DNA of 64,000 nucleotides from Methylobacterium radiodurans (GCF_003173735.1 NZ_CP029551.1:623001-687000), one strand, 5' to 3'; counted from the first letter of the stretch, positions 1 through 11,739 are shown. Notes: generated by a model not told the origin, from the sequence alone. Numbers and translations are program-made.

Positions 1-439
1 AGACCCAGAGGCCGAGATAGGCGAGGAGGCGCAGGGCGAAGCCCGGCAGGGTGAACCAGAGGCGGCCGAGCGGGGTATGGGGCGCCTCGGTCGCCCAGGG
101 GTAGAGGATCGGCGCGGCGGCGAGCAGCGGCAGGCCGAGGATCGCGGCGGCCGGCATCAGTCCGAGCAGGCGGCGCAGGCTCAGGGCGATCTCGCCCTCG
201 CCGCGGTCGTGCACGCTGAGGCCGAAGCGCTCCAGCGCCACCACCACGGGCAAAGCGCCCGCCGCGAGCCCGAGCAGGACCAGCCAGGCGGCGAGGTAGG
301 AGCCGGCAACCTCCCGCCAGCCGGCCGCGAGCACGGCGAGCGCCAAAGCCGCGAGCCCGGCGAGGCCGAGCGGCAGCGGGCGCGCGAGCCGTTGGGCGAG
401 GGAAGGCTTGGCGAGAGGACGCTTGGCGGGGCGGCTCAT
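1..439 (-). CDS. actF: Alternative complex III quinone-binding membrane subunit ActF, N-terminal part
   Basis: Reading leftwards from the ATG at 439 gives about 146 residues before the window ends, so the gene is 3'-truncated by the window. The visible part has a basic N-terminus followed by hydrophobic helices, including a segment beginning ILYPWATEAPHTPLG and then WFTLPGFALRLLAYLGLW. This suits the second NrfD-like, quinone-interacting subunit of alternative complex III. The start overlaps the stop of actE (ATGA), so the two are translationally coupled. Assignment rests mainly on operon position and hydrophobicity; the visible half alone would not prove the family. Confidence 0.8.
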   Translation of the reverse strand, partial: MSRPAKRPLAKPSLAQRLARPLPLGLAGLAALALAVLAAGWREVAGSYLAAWLVLLGLAAGALPVVVALERFGLSVHDRGEGEIALSLRRLLGLMPAAAILGLPLLAAAPILYPWATEAPHTPLGRLWFTLPGFALRLLAYLGLWV

Positions 440-975
440 CGGGCGGCCTCCAGGCGGGCGCGGTCCGCCTCGGGCAGGCTCGCCACCTCGGCGCCCTGGC
501 TGAGCTGGAGCGCCCGCAGATAGGCGACGATCGCCCAGCGGTCGGCGGACGGGATCATCTGCGCCATGCCGAACATGGCGCGGTGGCCCTCGCCGACGAT
601 GCGGTAGAGGTCCGCGGCGGAGGCCTGCCGCAGCCTGTCCGCTGCGAGGTTGCCGGCGTGCGGGAAGCCGCGCTGCACCACGATGCCGTTCCCATCACCG
701 GACGCGCCGTGGCAGGGCGTGCAGAAGATGCCGTAGCGCTCCCGGCCCCGCTCCAGCGAAGCGGCCGTGATCGTCGCGGGCTGAGGGGCGGCCGCCGCCG
801 GGTCCTGCCGCGGCACCGTGCCGGGCACGGGATCGCGCATGGTCATGTGCTTGGCGAAATAGGGGTTGCGGTCCCAGGTCCGGGCCTTCGGCTGCTCGGC
901 CATGTTGGCCTGCTCGCAGCCCGCGAGCGCGAGCAGGCCGGCCAGGAGGAGGAGGGTGCGGAGCGCCGGGCTCAT
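436..975 (-). CDS. actE: Alternative complex III monohaem cytochrome c subunit ActE
   Basis: A 179-residue lipoprotein cytochrome c. The N-terminus carries a lipobox (LALAGC, Cys20), so the mature protein should be anchored in the periplasmic leaflet of the inner membrane. A single haem c motif, CTPCH, lies at residues 85-89, followed by a typical class I cytochrome c segment and a methionine-containing stretch (FGMAQMIPSADRW) that could give the axial Met. It would take electrons from the Act complex and pass them on to an oxidase or soluble cytochrome. It overlaps the upstream actCD stop and the downstream actF start by ATGA junctions. Confidence 0.9.
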   Translation of the reverse strand: MSPALRTLLLLAGLLALAGCEQANMAEQPKARTWDRNPYFAKHMTMRDPVPGTVPRQDPAAAAPQPATITAASLERGRERYGIFCTPCHGASGDGNGIVVQRGFPHAGNLAADRLRQASAADLYRIVGEGHRAMFGMAQMIPSADRWAIVAYLRALQLSQGAEVASLPEADRARLEAAR

Positions 976-2972
976 CGCGGGATCCGCCGGATCTCGAGGG
1001 GCCGGCCGGCGCCGGCGGGAAGCGCTGCGAGGCGCCGCTCGATCCGCTCCGGCTCAAAGCCCTCCTCTTGCGCCTGCACCGAGAGGAAGAAGCGGTCCTC
1101 GCTGGCGCGCAGGAAGCCCGGGATGTTGAAGGCCGGGTGGTTCAGCCGCGGCAGCCGGTTCAGCACCAGCAGGGCGAGGTGGATCGCCACCACCCCGCTC
1201 ATCATGGCGAAGGCGAAGCTCGGCACTACGAAGGAGGGCCAGGAGAAGCGCGGCCGCCCGCCGATCAGGAAGACGTAGTGGTAGGCGCTGGCGTAGACGC
1301 ACATCCCATAGAAGCCGAGCCCGCCCGCGAGCGCACCGCCGAGCGCGTAGGGGCGGATCGTGCGGCCACCGAGCCCCAGGGCCCGGACGACGCGCGGCAT
1401 CGGCACCGGGCCGTGCCCGTCGAGATGGACGTCGCGGCCGTTGCGGGCAGCGGTGAGGTTTGCCACCGCCTGGGCGGCGGCGGCGAGTTCGGCCTCCGTA
1501 CCGAAGCTGGCGCTGATGCCCCAGAGCGGCGTGCCGGGCTCGACCGCCTCGGGCTCCGGGCTGGCGCCCCGCCCGGCCTCGGCGGCCGTGCCCGCCCGCG
1601 CCAGCGCGAGGCGGCGGGTCTCGGTGATCGAGATCGCCGGCAGGTAGCGCAGGAACAGGAGCAGCAGCACGAGGAACAGGCCGACCGAGCCCGCGAAGGT
1701 GGCGATGCCCCAGACCGTCTCCCGGAAGGGCTCGTGCGCGGCCGGCAGGAAGTTCTGCCCGAGTGTCACGAGCAGCACCATGACGTGGTCGGCGTAGGCC
1801 CCGACCGCCACGAGGATTCCGACCGCCGCGACGGCCAGCGGCGCGCGGCGCGCCCGCCCGGACCAGAACACCTGCGCGGGCAGGAGCAGGCAGGCGAGCA
1901 CGGTCCAGAAGGCGGCGGCGTGCTCGCCGGTGATGCGGCGGACGAGCACGCCGCGCTCGTAGGCATCGCCGTGCAGCGCGGTCGAGAAGAACTCGGTAGC
2001 GTAGCAGTAGAGGCTGGCGCAGCCGAGGCCGAGGAGGAGCCGGGCGAGGAGTTCGAGATGGCGTTCGGTCACCAGCGCGTCGAGGCCGTAGACGGCACGG
2101 ATCAGCACCACGATCGCCGCGGTCAACCCGACGCCGGAGAAGACCGCGTTCACCAGGAAGGTCACGGGCAGGATCGTGTCGTGCCAGCCCGGCATCACGG
2201 AGCCGGCGAACATCACCGAGGCGCCAGTCTGCACGCAGACCACCAGCATCACGCCGAGCAGCGCGATGGTGCGGTAGGCCTGCGACCAGAGCTGCCAGTG
2301 GGCAGCCGATCCCCGCCAGCCGGAGGCGAGCAGGCCGTAAGTCCGCGCTCGCATCATCGCGAGGCCGCGGGTCAGGCTGCGCTCCTCCCGCTGACGCATC
2401 GCGTCCGCGAAGGCGCGGTCGCGCAGGGCCGCGAGGTCGGGCAGCAGGCCGATGAACCAGAGGCTGACGCAGACCACCAGGAAGGAGACGATGTCGATCG
2501 CGTCCCAGACCAGCGCCGAGCGGAACTGCGGCCAGAGCGAGAAGGTGTTGGGGTAGGGCAGGTTCCAGTAGAAGTACCAGGGCCGGCCGAGATGGATGAT
2601 CGGGTAGAGCCCGGCCGCGCAGGTGCAGAGCAGGGCCACCGTCTCGGCGACCCGGTTGACCGCGCCGCGCCACTCCGCGCCGAGCAGCAGCAGCGTGGCG
2701 GAGACGAGCAGGCTGCCGCAGGCCGCCCCGATCCACCAGTCGTAGCTCGCGATGTCGAGCGCCCAGACGACGGCGTTGTTGTTGCCCCAGACGCCGACGC
2801 CCTCGAAGAGCAGCCAGAACAGGGCGGCGGCGAAGATTCCGAGCAGGGCCATCGCCGCCGCGAAGGCGATCCACCAGCGGCGGCCGAGCGGGTGGCGGAT
2901 CGGCACGGCGGCGACCGTGCGGCCGATGCCGGCGAGCGTCTCATCCGGGGGGATCAGGGCGGCGTCGGCCAC
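972..2972 (-). CDS. Fused ActC (NrfD-type) and ActD (DUF3341) subunits of alternative complex III
   Basis: A 666-residue polypeptide that begins at a GTG three bases after the actB stop. Residues ~1-450 are a polytopic NrfD/PsrC-like membrane protein (ActC), with many hydrophobic helices and the typical WNLPYPNTFSLWPQF loop. After a charged linker, residues ~480-666 match ActD: a soluble start (LWGISASFGTEAEL), two transmembrane helices, and the conserved end NHPAFNIPGFLRASEDRFF. ActC and ActD are usually separate genes; I see no stop or start between them, so this is one reading frame. ActC binds quinol beside the ActB iron-sulfur subunit, and ActD is a small structural membrane subunit. Confidence 0.9.
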   Translation of the reverse strand: MADAALIPPDETLAGIGRTVAAVPIRHPLGRRWWIAFAAAMALLGIFAAALFWLLFEGVGVWGNNNAVVWALDIASYDWWIGAACGSLLVSATLLLLGAEWRGAVNRVAETVALLCTCAAGLYPIIHLGRPWYFYWNLPYPNTFSLWPQFRSALVWDAIDIVSFLVVCVSLWFIGLLPDLAALRDRAFADAMRQREERSLTRGLAMMRARTYGLLASGWRGSAAHWQLWSQAYRTIALLGVMLVVCVQTGASVMFAGSVMPGWHDTILPVTFLVNAVFSGVGLTAAIVVLIRAVYGLDALVTERHLELLARLLLGLGCASLYCYATEFFSTALHGDAYERGVLVRRITGEHAAAFWTVLACLLLPAQVFWSGRARRAPLAVAAVGILVAVGAYADHVMVLLVTLGQNFLPAAHEPFRETVWGIATFAGSVGLFLVLLLLFLRYLPAISITETRRLALARAGTAAEAGRGASPEPEAVEPGTPLWGISASFGTEAELAAAAQAVANLTAARNGRDVHLDGHGPVPMPRVVRALGLGGRTIRPYALGGALAGGLGFYGMCVYASAYHYVFLIGGRPRFSWPSFVVPSFAFAMMSGVVAIHLALLVLNRLPRLNHPAFNIPGFLRASEDRFFLSVQAQEEGFEPERIERRLAALPAGAGRPLEIRRIPR

Positions 2973-2975
2973 GCG

Positions 2976-5965
<2,990 letters not shown>

Positions 5966-5969
<4 letters not shown>

Positions 5970-6625
5970 CGGTGGCAGATCCCGCACTCCATCAGGCGCT
6001 GGCCGCCGCGGATGTGGTTCTGCGCCACCAGCTGCGGCCCGAGCGTCGCCTGATCCGCGGGCGGGCTCCACGTCATGTTCCAGACCTGATCGGACGTGCG
6101 GACGTACTTTTCCGGGTTGCGGTGGCAGTCGAGGCAGAAGCCCATCTCGAAGGCGTTGGCCCGGTAGGTCATCTGCATGGCCGTGACCTCGCCGTGGCAG
6201 GTGGAGCAACCGATGCCCTTCGTCACGTGCACCGAGTGATTGTAATAGACGTAGGACGGCAACTTGTTCAGGCGCCGCCACTGCAGCGGCTCGCCGCTGC
6301 TGTAGCTGTCCCGCACGGGCTTGAGCATGTCCGAGCCCGCCCAGATCTGCGAGTGGCAGGTCATGCAGGTATGGGTCGGCGGGATGCCGGCAGTCGCCTC
6401 CTTCTCCACGGTGGTGTGGCAGTAGCGGCAATCGATGCCAAGCTCGCCCGAATGGTGCTTGTGGCTGAACGGCACCGGCTGCTGCGGGGCGATCCCGACG
6501 CCCGTCACATAGTCCGAGCGCACGATGCCCGCCGCCACGATCGGCACGCCCGCGAGGCAGGCGACGCCCGTGAGGAGGACGAGGCGGTAGATCGCGTCCG
6601 CGCCGGGCGAGAAGAGCTGCGCCAT
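5966..6625 (-). CDS. actA: Alternative complex III pentahaem cytochrome c subunit ActA
   Basis: A 219-residue protein with one N-terminal membrane anchor (about residues 12-34) and exactly five haem c motifs: CRYCH (66-70), CMTCH (87-91), CSTCH (140-144), CLDCH (164-168) and CGICH (214-218). Five haems and this length match ActA of alternative complex III, the cytochrome bc1 substitute. It is the first gene of the operon actA-actB-actCD-actE-actF, all on the minus strand with gaps of three bases or overlaps. The SD-like GGAG that serves this ATG lies inside a small tandem repeat just upstream. Confidence 0.94.
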
Positions 6626-6631
6626 CAGCCG

Positions 6632-6678
6632 GTGCTCCGCCCCGGGAACGTGCTCCGCACCGGGAACGTGCTCCGCCG
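6632..6678. repeat. 18-bp tandem repeat at the actA ribosome-binding region
   Basis: Two 18-bp copies (6643-6660 and 6661-6678, differing at two positions) plus a partial third copy at 6632-6642. On the minus strand each unit carries GCGGAGCACGTTCCCG, so the SD-like GGAG upstream of actA occurs three times; only the copy nearest the ATG is correctly spaced. Confidence 0.7.
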
Positions 6679-6835
6679 CGCACCTGTCGGCTCTCCGGTC
6701 CAGGGTCCTGGCTGCGTCAAACGATCGATCCGTTCTTCGACTGGCCGCGTGCCGGGCCGCGGGGCCGTGCCGTCCCGCACCAGAAGAGAGGGCACGCGAG
6801 CAGGGCCGGCAATGCGACCGCGTCGCGCTCCGGCC

Positions 6836-6854
6836 TGGAATTCGAAAAATTCCA
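6836..6854. promoter_or_regulatory. Palindrome in the actA / ABC-like divergent intergenic region
   Basis: TGGAATT-5 nt-AATTCCA is a perfect 7-bp inverted repeat in an unusually AT-rich spot of the 375-bp divergent region 6626-7000. Its position suits an operator for either gene. No regulator is encoded next to it, so function is inference only. Confidence 0.3.
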
Positions 6855-7000
6855 TCCCCCGAGCTTTCCTGCCCCTCAGCCTACCCCCTCTGCGCTCGAG
6901 GGTGCGCTGCCACGCTTTGCCGCGCGCCCCGGGTCCACTATGCGCGAATCCGGCGGCCGGAGGTTTCATCCGGCTCCCCAAACGGCAGCAGCGAGGCGGC

Positions 7001-9538
7001 ATGGAATCGGACCCGATCCACCTGAGCTGGCGCGCCGCCCGGCGCCAGCACGCCGCCGCGCTGCTGCTCGGGCTGGGAGCCGGCGCGCCCCTCGCCGCCC
7101 TGGCGCTGCTCTGCCTGCGCGACCTGCTGGCCACGATGCTGCGCGACGAGGCCGCCGCCCTCCCCTTCCTGCGCCTCGTGGTACCGCTTCAGGACCCGCG
7201 GCCGGACCTCGTCTTGGCACCGGGCTGGATGCTGGCGCCGGCCCAGCTCGAACTCGCCGCCTTCCTCTGCCTCGCCGGCACGGCGCTGGCGCTAGCCGGG
7301 CTCGGCTGGATCGTGGCGCGGCTCTGCTTCTCCGCCCAGGCGCGGGCGACGGGACGGCTGCGGGCTGCGGTGACGGAGGCGATCCTCGAGGCGCCCGCGG
7401 GCGCCCGCGAGGAGGCGCGCGGGCTGGCCGATCTCAGCGGCCGGACGCTCGCCCGGCTCGACGGGCTGCTCGCGGTCGGGCTGGTCCTGCCAGGTCTCGC
7501 CGCGGGCGCCGCCCTGCTCGCCCTCGGCCTCGCGGCTCTGGCCGCACCCCGCCTCGTGCCGGTGGCGGGGATCGGGCTTCTCGGGCTCGGCCTCGCCCAC
7601 GCGCTGATCCTGGCGCGCACCCGCCGCCGCGGCGCCCTGCGGCAGGAGGCGGGCGCGGCCGCGCAGCACACGCTCGTCGATCTGGTGCGGCGCCTGCCCG
7701 CGATCCGCCGCCACGGCGCCGCCGCCCTGGAGCGGGCGCGGCTGGCCGCCAAGGTCCGGCGCGGGCGCGACCGGCTCGGCGAGGCGGAAGCGCGCCTCGC
7801 CTACGCCCGCGCCCCGGCCGTGGCGCTCGCGGTGCTGCTGCCCGCGGTCGCGGTCGGCACCGCGCTCTGGCGCGGCAGCGGGCCCGGGGCGCCGCCCGCG
7901 CAACCCGTCGATCCGGCGGCGCTTGCCGCAGCCGCGGGCGGCTTCGCGCTGGCAGCCGTCTTGCTCGCCGCCGCCCTCGACCTCTGGGCCCTGCGCGACG
8001 CACTCGTGCCGGCCTTCCGGGACATCGCCCGTTCGGTCGCCGGCCTGCAGGCCCGAGCCCGGATCCGGCCGGCAGCGGAGCGCCCGCCCCTCCCCCGCTC
8101 CGGCCCGCTCGTGGCCAGCGGCGTCGGTGCCTTCGACGCGGCGACTGGGGAGCGCCTCGCGGGCGTCGACGCGGAGGTCGCGATGCCCGGTCATGTGGCG
8201 ATCGCGGGTGGGCGCGGCGGCGGCGCCCGGGTGCTCGCGGCGGTGCTCGCCGGGCAGGTCGAGCCGACGGCCGGCGCCGTCACCTTCGGGGGCCACGACC
8301 TGCGTGCCTTCGACCCGGCCGAGCGGGCGCGCCGCATCGCCTACGCCACGGGCGAGGCGATCCTGATCGAGGGCTCGCTGCGGCAGAACCTGCTCTACGG
8401 CTCGGAGCGGATCCCGGACGCGGCGGGCTTCGTCGAACTTCTGCGGCTCACCGGGCTCGACGCCTTCGTGTACGCCCGCGGCCTCACCGGGCAGGTCGAT
8501 CCCGCCGCCGATCCGGATCTCGCCCGGGCCGTGGTGGCGGCGCGCGAGAGCGTGCGCGCGCGCCTCCGGGCCGAGCAGGCCGAGCGCCTCGTCGAGCCTT
8601 TCGATCCGGGGCTCTACAACCACCAGGCGGATCTGGGCGAGAACATCCTGTTCGGCGAGGCGGTAGGGCCGGCCCTCGCCCCGGCGCGGCTCGCGCGCCA
8701 ACCCTACCTGCGGGCGGTGCTGGAGGCGGAGGGCCTGACCCGCCCGCTCACCGAGATCGGCCTCGCGGTCGCGCGCAACTCGGTCGAAATCTTCGCCGAC
8801 CTGCCCGCCGACCACCCCCTCTTCGACGCCTTCTCGCTCTTCCCGGCGGCCGAGCGCGGCTTCTTCGAGGATCTGGTCGCGCGCCAGACGGACGCCACGC
8901 TCCGCCGCGGTCCCGCGGGGCACCGCGACCGCGAGGCTCTGATCGGGCTGGCGCTGCGCTACAACGAGACGCGGCACCGCTTCGGCCTGATCGACGCGGG
9001 TCTGGAGGCGCGCATCGTGGCCGCGCGCCACGCCTTCGCCCGGATGCTGCCGCCCTCCTTGCGCGGGGCGGTGGAGTTCTACGATCCCGCGCGGGTCAAC
9101 CCGGCCGCGAGCCTGGAGGAGAACCTGCTGTTCGGCCGGATCAGCTACGGCGAGGCCGGCGCCGAGGCGCGGGTGCGCGCCCTGGTCCGCCGGGTGCTGG
9201 CCGAGGAGGGGCTGGAGGATCAGGTCTACCGGCTCGGCCTCGACAGCCGGATCGACCCCGCGGCCACCGGCGCGCTCGCCGAGGGCGCGCCGGGCCCGCG
9301 CGAGCGCGTGGCGATCGATCTCGCCCGCTGCCTGGTCCGGGAGCCCGACATCCTCGTCGTGGCGATCCTTCTGGAGGAGCGCGCGCCCACCAACTTCGAG
9401 GAGCGTCTCGCCCATCTGCGGGCGGCCCGCGCGGGCCGCGGCCTCATCGTCTGCCTGCCCGACGCCGCCGACCCGGCGGCGCTGCCGCCCTTCGACGCGG
9501 TGATCCGGGTAGCGGGGAACACGGTGGTGGCGGCGTAG
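7001..9538 (+). CDS. Degenerate ABC-exporter-like protein (predicted pseudo-ATPase)
   Basis: An 845-residue protein. Residues ~1-345 form an exporter-type membrane domain with hydrophobic pairs near 20-45, 85-110, 155-205, 270-290 and 310-330. From ~365 there is an ABC nucleotide-binding-like domain, but the motifs are broken: the Walker A position reads GGRGGGAR (403-410) with no Lys or Ser/Thr, the signature region reads EGAPG rather than LSGGQ, and the Walker B strand ends VVAILLEER with no Asp-Glu pair or D-loop. The post-Q-loop helix motif occurs three times (RQNLLYG, GENILFG, EENLLFG), making the domain ~200 residues longer than usual. The reading frame is intact, so this looks like a maintained non-ATPase rather than decay. 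The ATG at 7001 was chosen because the hydrophobic domain starts there; the frame stays open upstream. Confidence 0.75.
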   Translation: MESDPIHLSWRAARRQHAAALLLGLGAGAPLAALALLCLRDLLATMLRDEAAALPFLRLVVPLQDPRPDLVLAPGWMLAPAQLELAAFLCLAGTALALAGLGWIVARLCFSAQARATGRLRAAVTEAILEAPAGAREEARGLADLSGRTLARLDGLLAVGLVLPGLAAGAALLALGLAALAAPRLVPVAGIGLLGLGLAHALILARTRRRGALRQEAGAAAQHTLVDLVRRLPAIRRHGAAALERARLAAKVRRGRDRLGEAEARLAYARAPAVALAVLLPAVAVGTALWRGSGPGAPPAQPVDPAALAAAAGGFALAAVLLAAALDLWALRDALVPAFRDIARSVAGLQARARIRPAAERPPLPRSGPLVASGVGAFDAATGERLAGVDAEVAMPGHVAIAGGRGGGARVLAAVLAGQVEPTAGAVTFGGHDLRAFDPAERARRIAYATGEAILIEGSLRQNLLYGSERIPDAAGFVELLRLTGLDAFVYARGLTGQVDPAADPDLARAVVAARESVRARLRAEQAERLVEPFDPGLYNHQADLGENILFGEAVGPALAPARLARQPYLRAVLEAEGLTRPLTEIGLAVARNSVEIFADLPADHPLFDAFSLFPAAERGFFEDLVARQTDATLRRGPAGHRDREALIGLALRYNETRHRFGLIDAGLEARIVAARHAFARMLPPSLRGAVEFYDPARVNPAASLEENLLFGRISYGEAGAEARVRALVRRVLAEEGLEDQVYRLGLDSRIDPAATGALAEGAPGPRERVAIDLARCLVREPDILVVAILLEERAPTNFEERLAHLRAARAGRGLIVCLPDAADPAALPPFDAVIRVAGNTVVAA

Positions 9539-9556
9539 GCCCGGGACCGCGCCGTC

Positions 9557-9583
9557 CTCCCTCCCCCTCAGCGGGGGAGGGAG
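9557..9583. terminator. Hairpin between convergent genes (dispersed CT/GA-rich repeat)
   Basis: CTCCCTCCCCC-5 nt-GGGGGAGGGAG is a perfect 11-bp stem between the ends of the ABC-like gene and the OmpA-family gene. A similar element lies at 62465-62495. It may act as a bidirectional terminator, though no T-run follows. Confidence 0.55.
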
Positions 9584-9594
9584 ATCGCGCGGCC

Positions 9595-11739
9595 CTACCG
9601 CGGCGGCTGGCCGCCTTGCCCCTGCCCTTGGTCCTGCGCCTGCCCCTGCTGAATCAGCGGCGTGATCCGCCGCACGGTCACACGGCGGTTCTCGCGGGAG
9701 GCGTTCTGCGTGTTCACCTTCAGGTACTGCTCGCCGTAGCCCTGGGTGGTCAGGTTCTCGGGCGGCACCTGGAACTGCTGGGTCAGGACGGTGGCGACCG
9801 ACTGCGCCCGGCGGTCCGAGAGCGAGAGGTTGTCCACGTCCGAGCCCACCGCGTCGGTGTAGCCCTCGATCAGGAAGACCTCTTGCGGGTTGGCCCGGAT
9901 CGCCTGGTTGATCGCCGCCGCGATGGTCGAGAGCCGCGCCGCCTGGTCCGGCGTCACCGTGAAGGAGCCGGTGTCGAAGGTGATCGTGTCGATGTCGACG
10001 CTGCGCATCCGGGCGCGCAACTGCGGGCTGTAGCGCACTTGGTCGAGCGTGTAGCGCCGCTCCACCGGCACCACCGGCGGGGCCGAGAGGGCCTCGTAGA
10101 CAGCGCGCTCGTCGGCGCCCGCGTAGTCCACGACGTAGCGCTCGCGCGGGATGCGGATGTCGGGCGGGGGCAGGTCGACCACGTCCTCGTAGATCGGCCG
10201 GCGCGGCCCGAAGCCGTTGTCGATGATCACCACCTCGCGCCCGTCGCGGAAGCGGCGGGTGCGGCGCAGCAGGCGGCCGTCGTCGTCGACGACCGTGACG
10301 ATCTGCTCGCCGCCCGGCCGGTCGAGGAAGGTGTAGGTCTCTGCCCCGCGCCGCTCGCTGCGGAAGGCGCGCCGGTCGAGCTCGCGGAAGCGCTCATTCT
10401 CGTCGTGGCGGATGAAGTAGCCGTCGCGGTCGCGCACGATAATGCGGCCGGGCTCGCGGATGTAGGTGCGCCCGTCCTCGTTGAACTCGCGCCGGTCGCG
10501 CCGGATCCGGTCGTAGTCGCGGATGTCCTCGTCGTCCTCGCGGAACCCGCCTGGGATGTAGCCGGCGCGGCCCGGCACGTTGAAGCCGCGGCGGTCATCG
10601 CGGCGGTCGTCGTATCCACGCCGGTCGTCGCGGCGGTCGTCGTATCCACGCCGGTCGTCGCGGCGGTCGTCGTAGCCCCGACGGTCGTCGGCGCGACCAT
10701 CCCGGTCGGCCCCGGGCGGCAGGACCGGACGACCGGGGATGCCGGGCGCCTGGTTCGGCGGGGTCGCCGCACCGGGCTGCGCCCGGCCGGGATCGGCGCC
10801 GGGTTGGACGGCGCCGGGCGCCGGAGCCTGGGCCGGCGGTGCGGCCTGGGGCGCGCCCGGCGGCTGGACAGGCCGGCCAGGCACACCCGGGGCCTGGTTG
10901 GGGGCGGTCGGCGCGGCGTCCGGGCGCTGGACGGGTCGGCCCGGCACGCCGGGCGCCTGATTCGGGGCCGGCGGCGCGGCCTGCTGCGGAGCGCCGGGCG
11001 CGGGCTCTCGTCCCGGGGCTCCGCCGGGCTGAGGCGCCGCGCGCTCGGGACGATCCTGCCTGTCCTGGCGGTCCTGCCGATCTTGGCGGTCCTGCCGACC
11101 GGGCGCGCCGGATTCAGGCCGCGGCGCCGGCCGCTGCGGCGCGTCGGGCTCGGGCGCTTCACGGCGCTCGGGCGCGGCAGGACGTTCCGGTGCGGTCTGC
11201 CGCTCCGGCGCACGCTCGCGGGCCGGTGGGGTCGGGCGCTCGGCCGGGTCACGGTCCGGACGCTGCGGACGCTCGGGCTGACGCTCGCGCTCGGGCTGTC
11301 GCGGCGCGGGCACGCGCTCCTCGCGAGACTCGGGGCGCTCGCGCGCGGCGGGTGGCTGAGGACGCTCGGGAGGGGCGGCACGCTCGGGCCGCGGCTCGGG
11401 GCGTTCGGGCCGCGGCTCGGGGCGCTCGCGCTGGGCCGGCGGCGCGGCCCGCTCGGGCGCGGCGCGCTCGGGCCGCTCGGACCTTTCGGGACGCTCTGGC
11501 CTTTCCGGCCTTTCCGGCCGCGGCGCCCCACCGCGCGGGCCTTCCCCGCCGCCGCGGGGACCTTCGCCGCCGCCCCGCGGGCCGTCCGGCCCGCCGCCGC
11601 GCGGGCCCCGCTCCATGTCCGGCCCGCCTTGGGCCAGGAGCATGCGGGCGCCCGGATCGTCCGGGCGCGCGGAGACGGGCGCGGCGAGGAGGCCGGGCAG
11701 CACGGTCCCGGCGAGAAGGAGCAGGCGGAGTTTCCGCAT
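9595..11739 (-). CDS. OmpA-family outer-membrane protein with long Pro/Arg-rich low-complexity region
   Basis: A 714-residue secreted protein; the start at 11739 was chosen because a clean signal peptide (MRKLRLLLLAGTVLPGLLAAPVSA) follows. Residues ~40-330 are low complexity: GPRGGG repeats, RPE/PERPERP runs, (RQD)n, and three PNQAPG(V/I)PGRPV units. Residues ~345-385 carry three RGYDDRRDDR decapeptides. A middle domain (~390-580) follows, then an OmpA C-terminal peptidoglycan-binding domain containing FDTGSFTVTPDQAARL, the IEGYTDAVGSDVDNLSLSDRRA core and ENRRVTVR. The OmpA domain would bind diaminopimelate in the cell wall; the long region may span the periplasm or be surface-exposed. Confidence 0.85.
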   Translation of the reverse strand: MRKLRLLLLAGTVLPGLLAAPVSARPDDPGARMLLAQGGPDMERGPRGGGPDGPRGGGEGPRGGGEGPRGGAPRPERPERPERPERSERPERAAPERAAPPAQRERPEPRPERPEPRPERAAPPERPQPPAARERPESREERVPAPRQPERERQPERPQRPDRDPAERPTPPARERAPERQTAPERPAAPERREAPEPDAPQRPAPRPESGAPGRQDRQDRQDRQDRQDRPERAAPQPGGAPGREPAPGAPQQAAPPAPNQAPGVPGRPVQRPDAAPTAPNQAPGVPGRPVQPPGAPQAAPPAQAPAPGAVQPGADPGRAQPGAATPPNQAPGIPGRPVLPPGADRDGRADDRRGYDDRRDDRRGYDDRRDDRRGYDDRRDDRRGFNVPGRAGYIPGGFREDDEDIRDYDRIRRDRREFNEDGRTYIREPGRIIVRDRDGYFIRHDENERFRELDRRAFRSERRGAETYTFLDRPGGEQIVTVVDDDGRLLRRTRRFRDGREVVIIDNGFGPRRPIYEDVVDLPPPDIRIPRERYVVDYAGADERAVYEALSAPPVVPVERRYTLDQVRYSPQLRARMRSVDIDTITFDTGSFTVTPDQAARLSTIAAAINQAIRANPQEVFLIEGYTDAVGSDVDNLSLSDRRAQSVATVLTQQFQVPPENLTTQGYGEQYLKVNTQNASRENRRVTVRRITPLIQQGQAQDQGQGQGGQPPR
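10591..10690. repeat. 30-bp in-frame tandem repeat inside the OmpA-family gene
   Basis: 3.3 copies of a 30-bp unit (10591-10620, 10621-10650, 10651-10680, plus ten bases) that encode RGYDDRRDDR. The unit is a whole number of codons, so gain or loss of a copy keeps frame and would change protein length. Confidence 0.9.

Noticed and set aside
10591..10690. Direct repeats that might suggest a CRISPR array
   Set aside because: Units are contiguous with no spacers and code for a peptide repeat.
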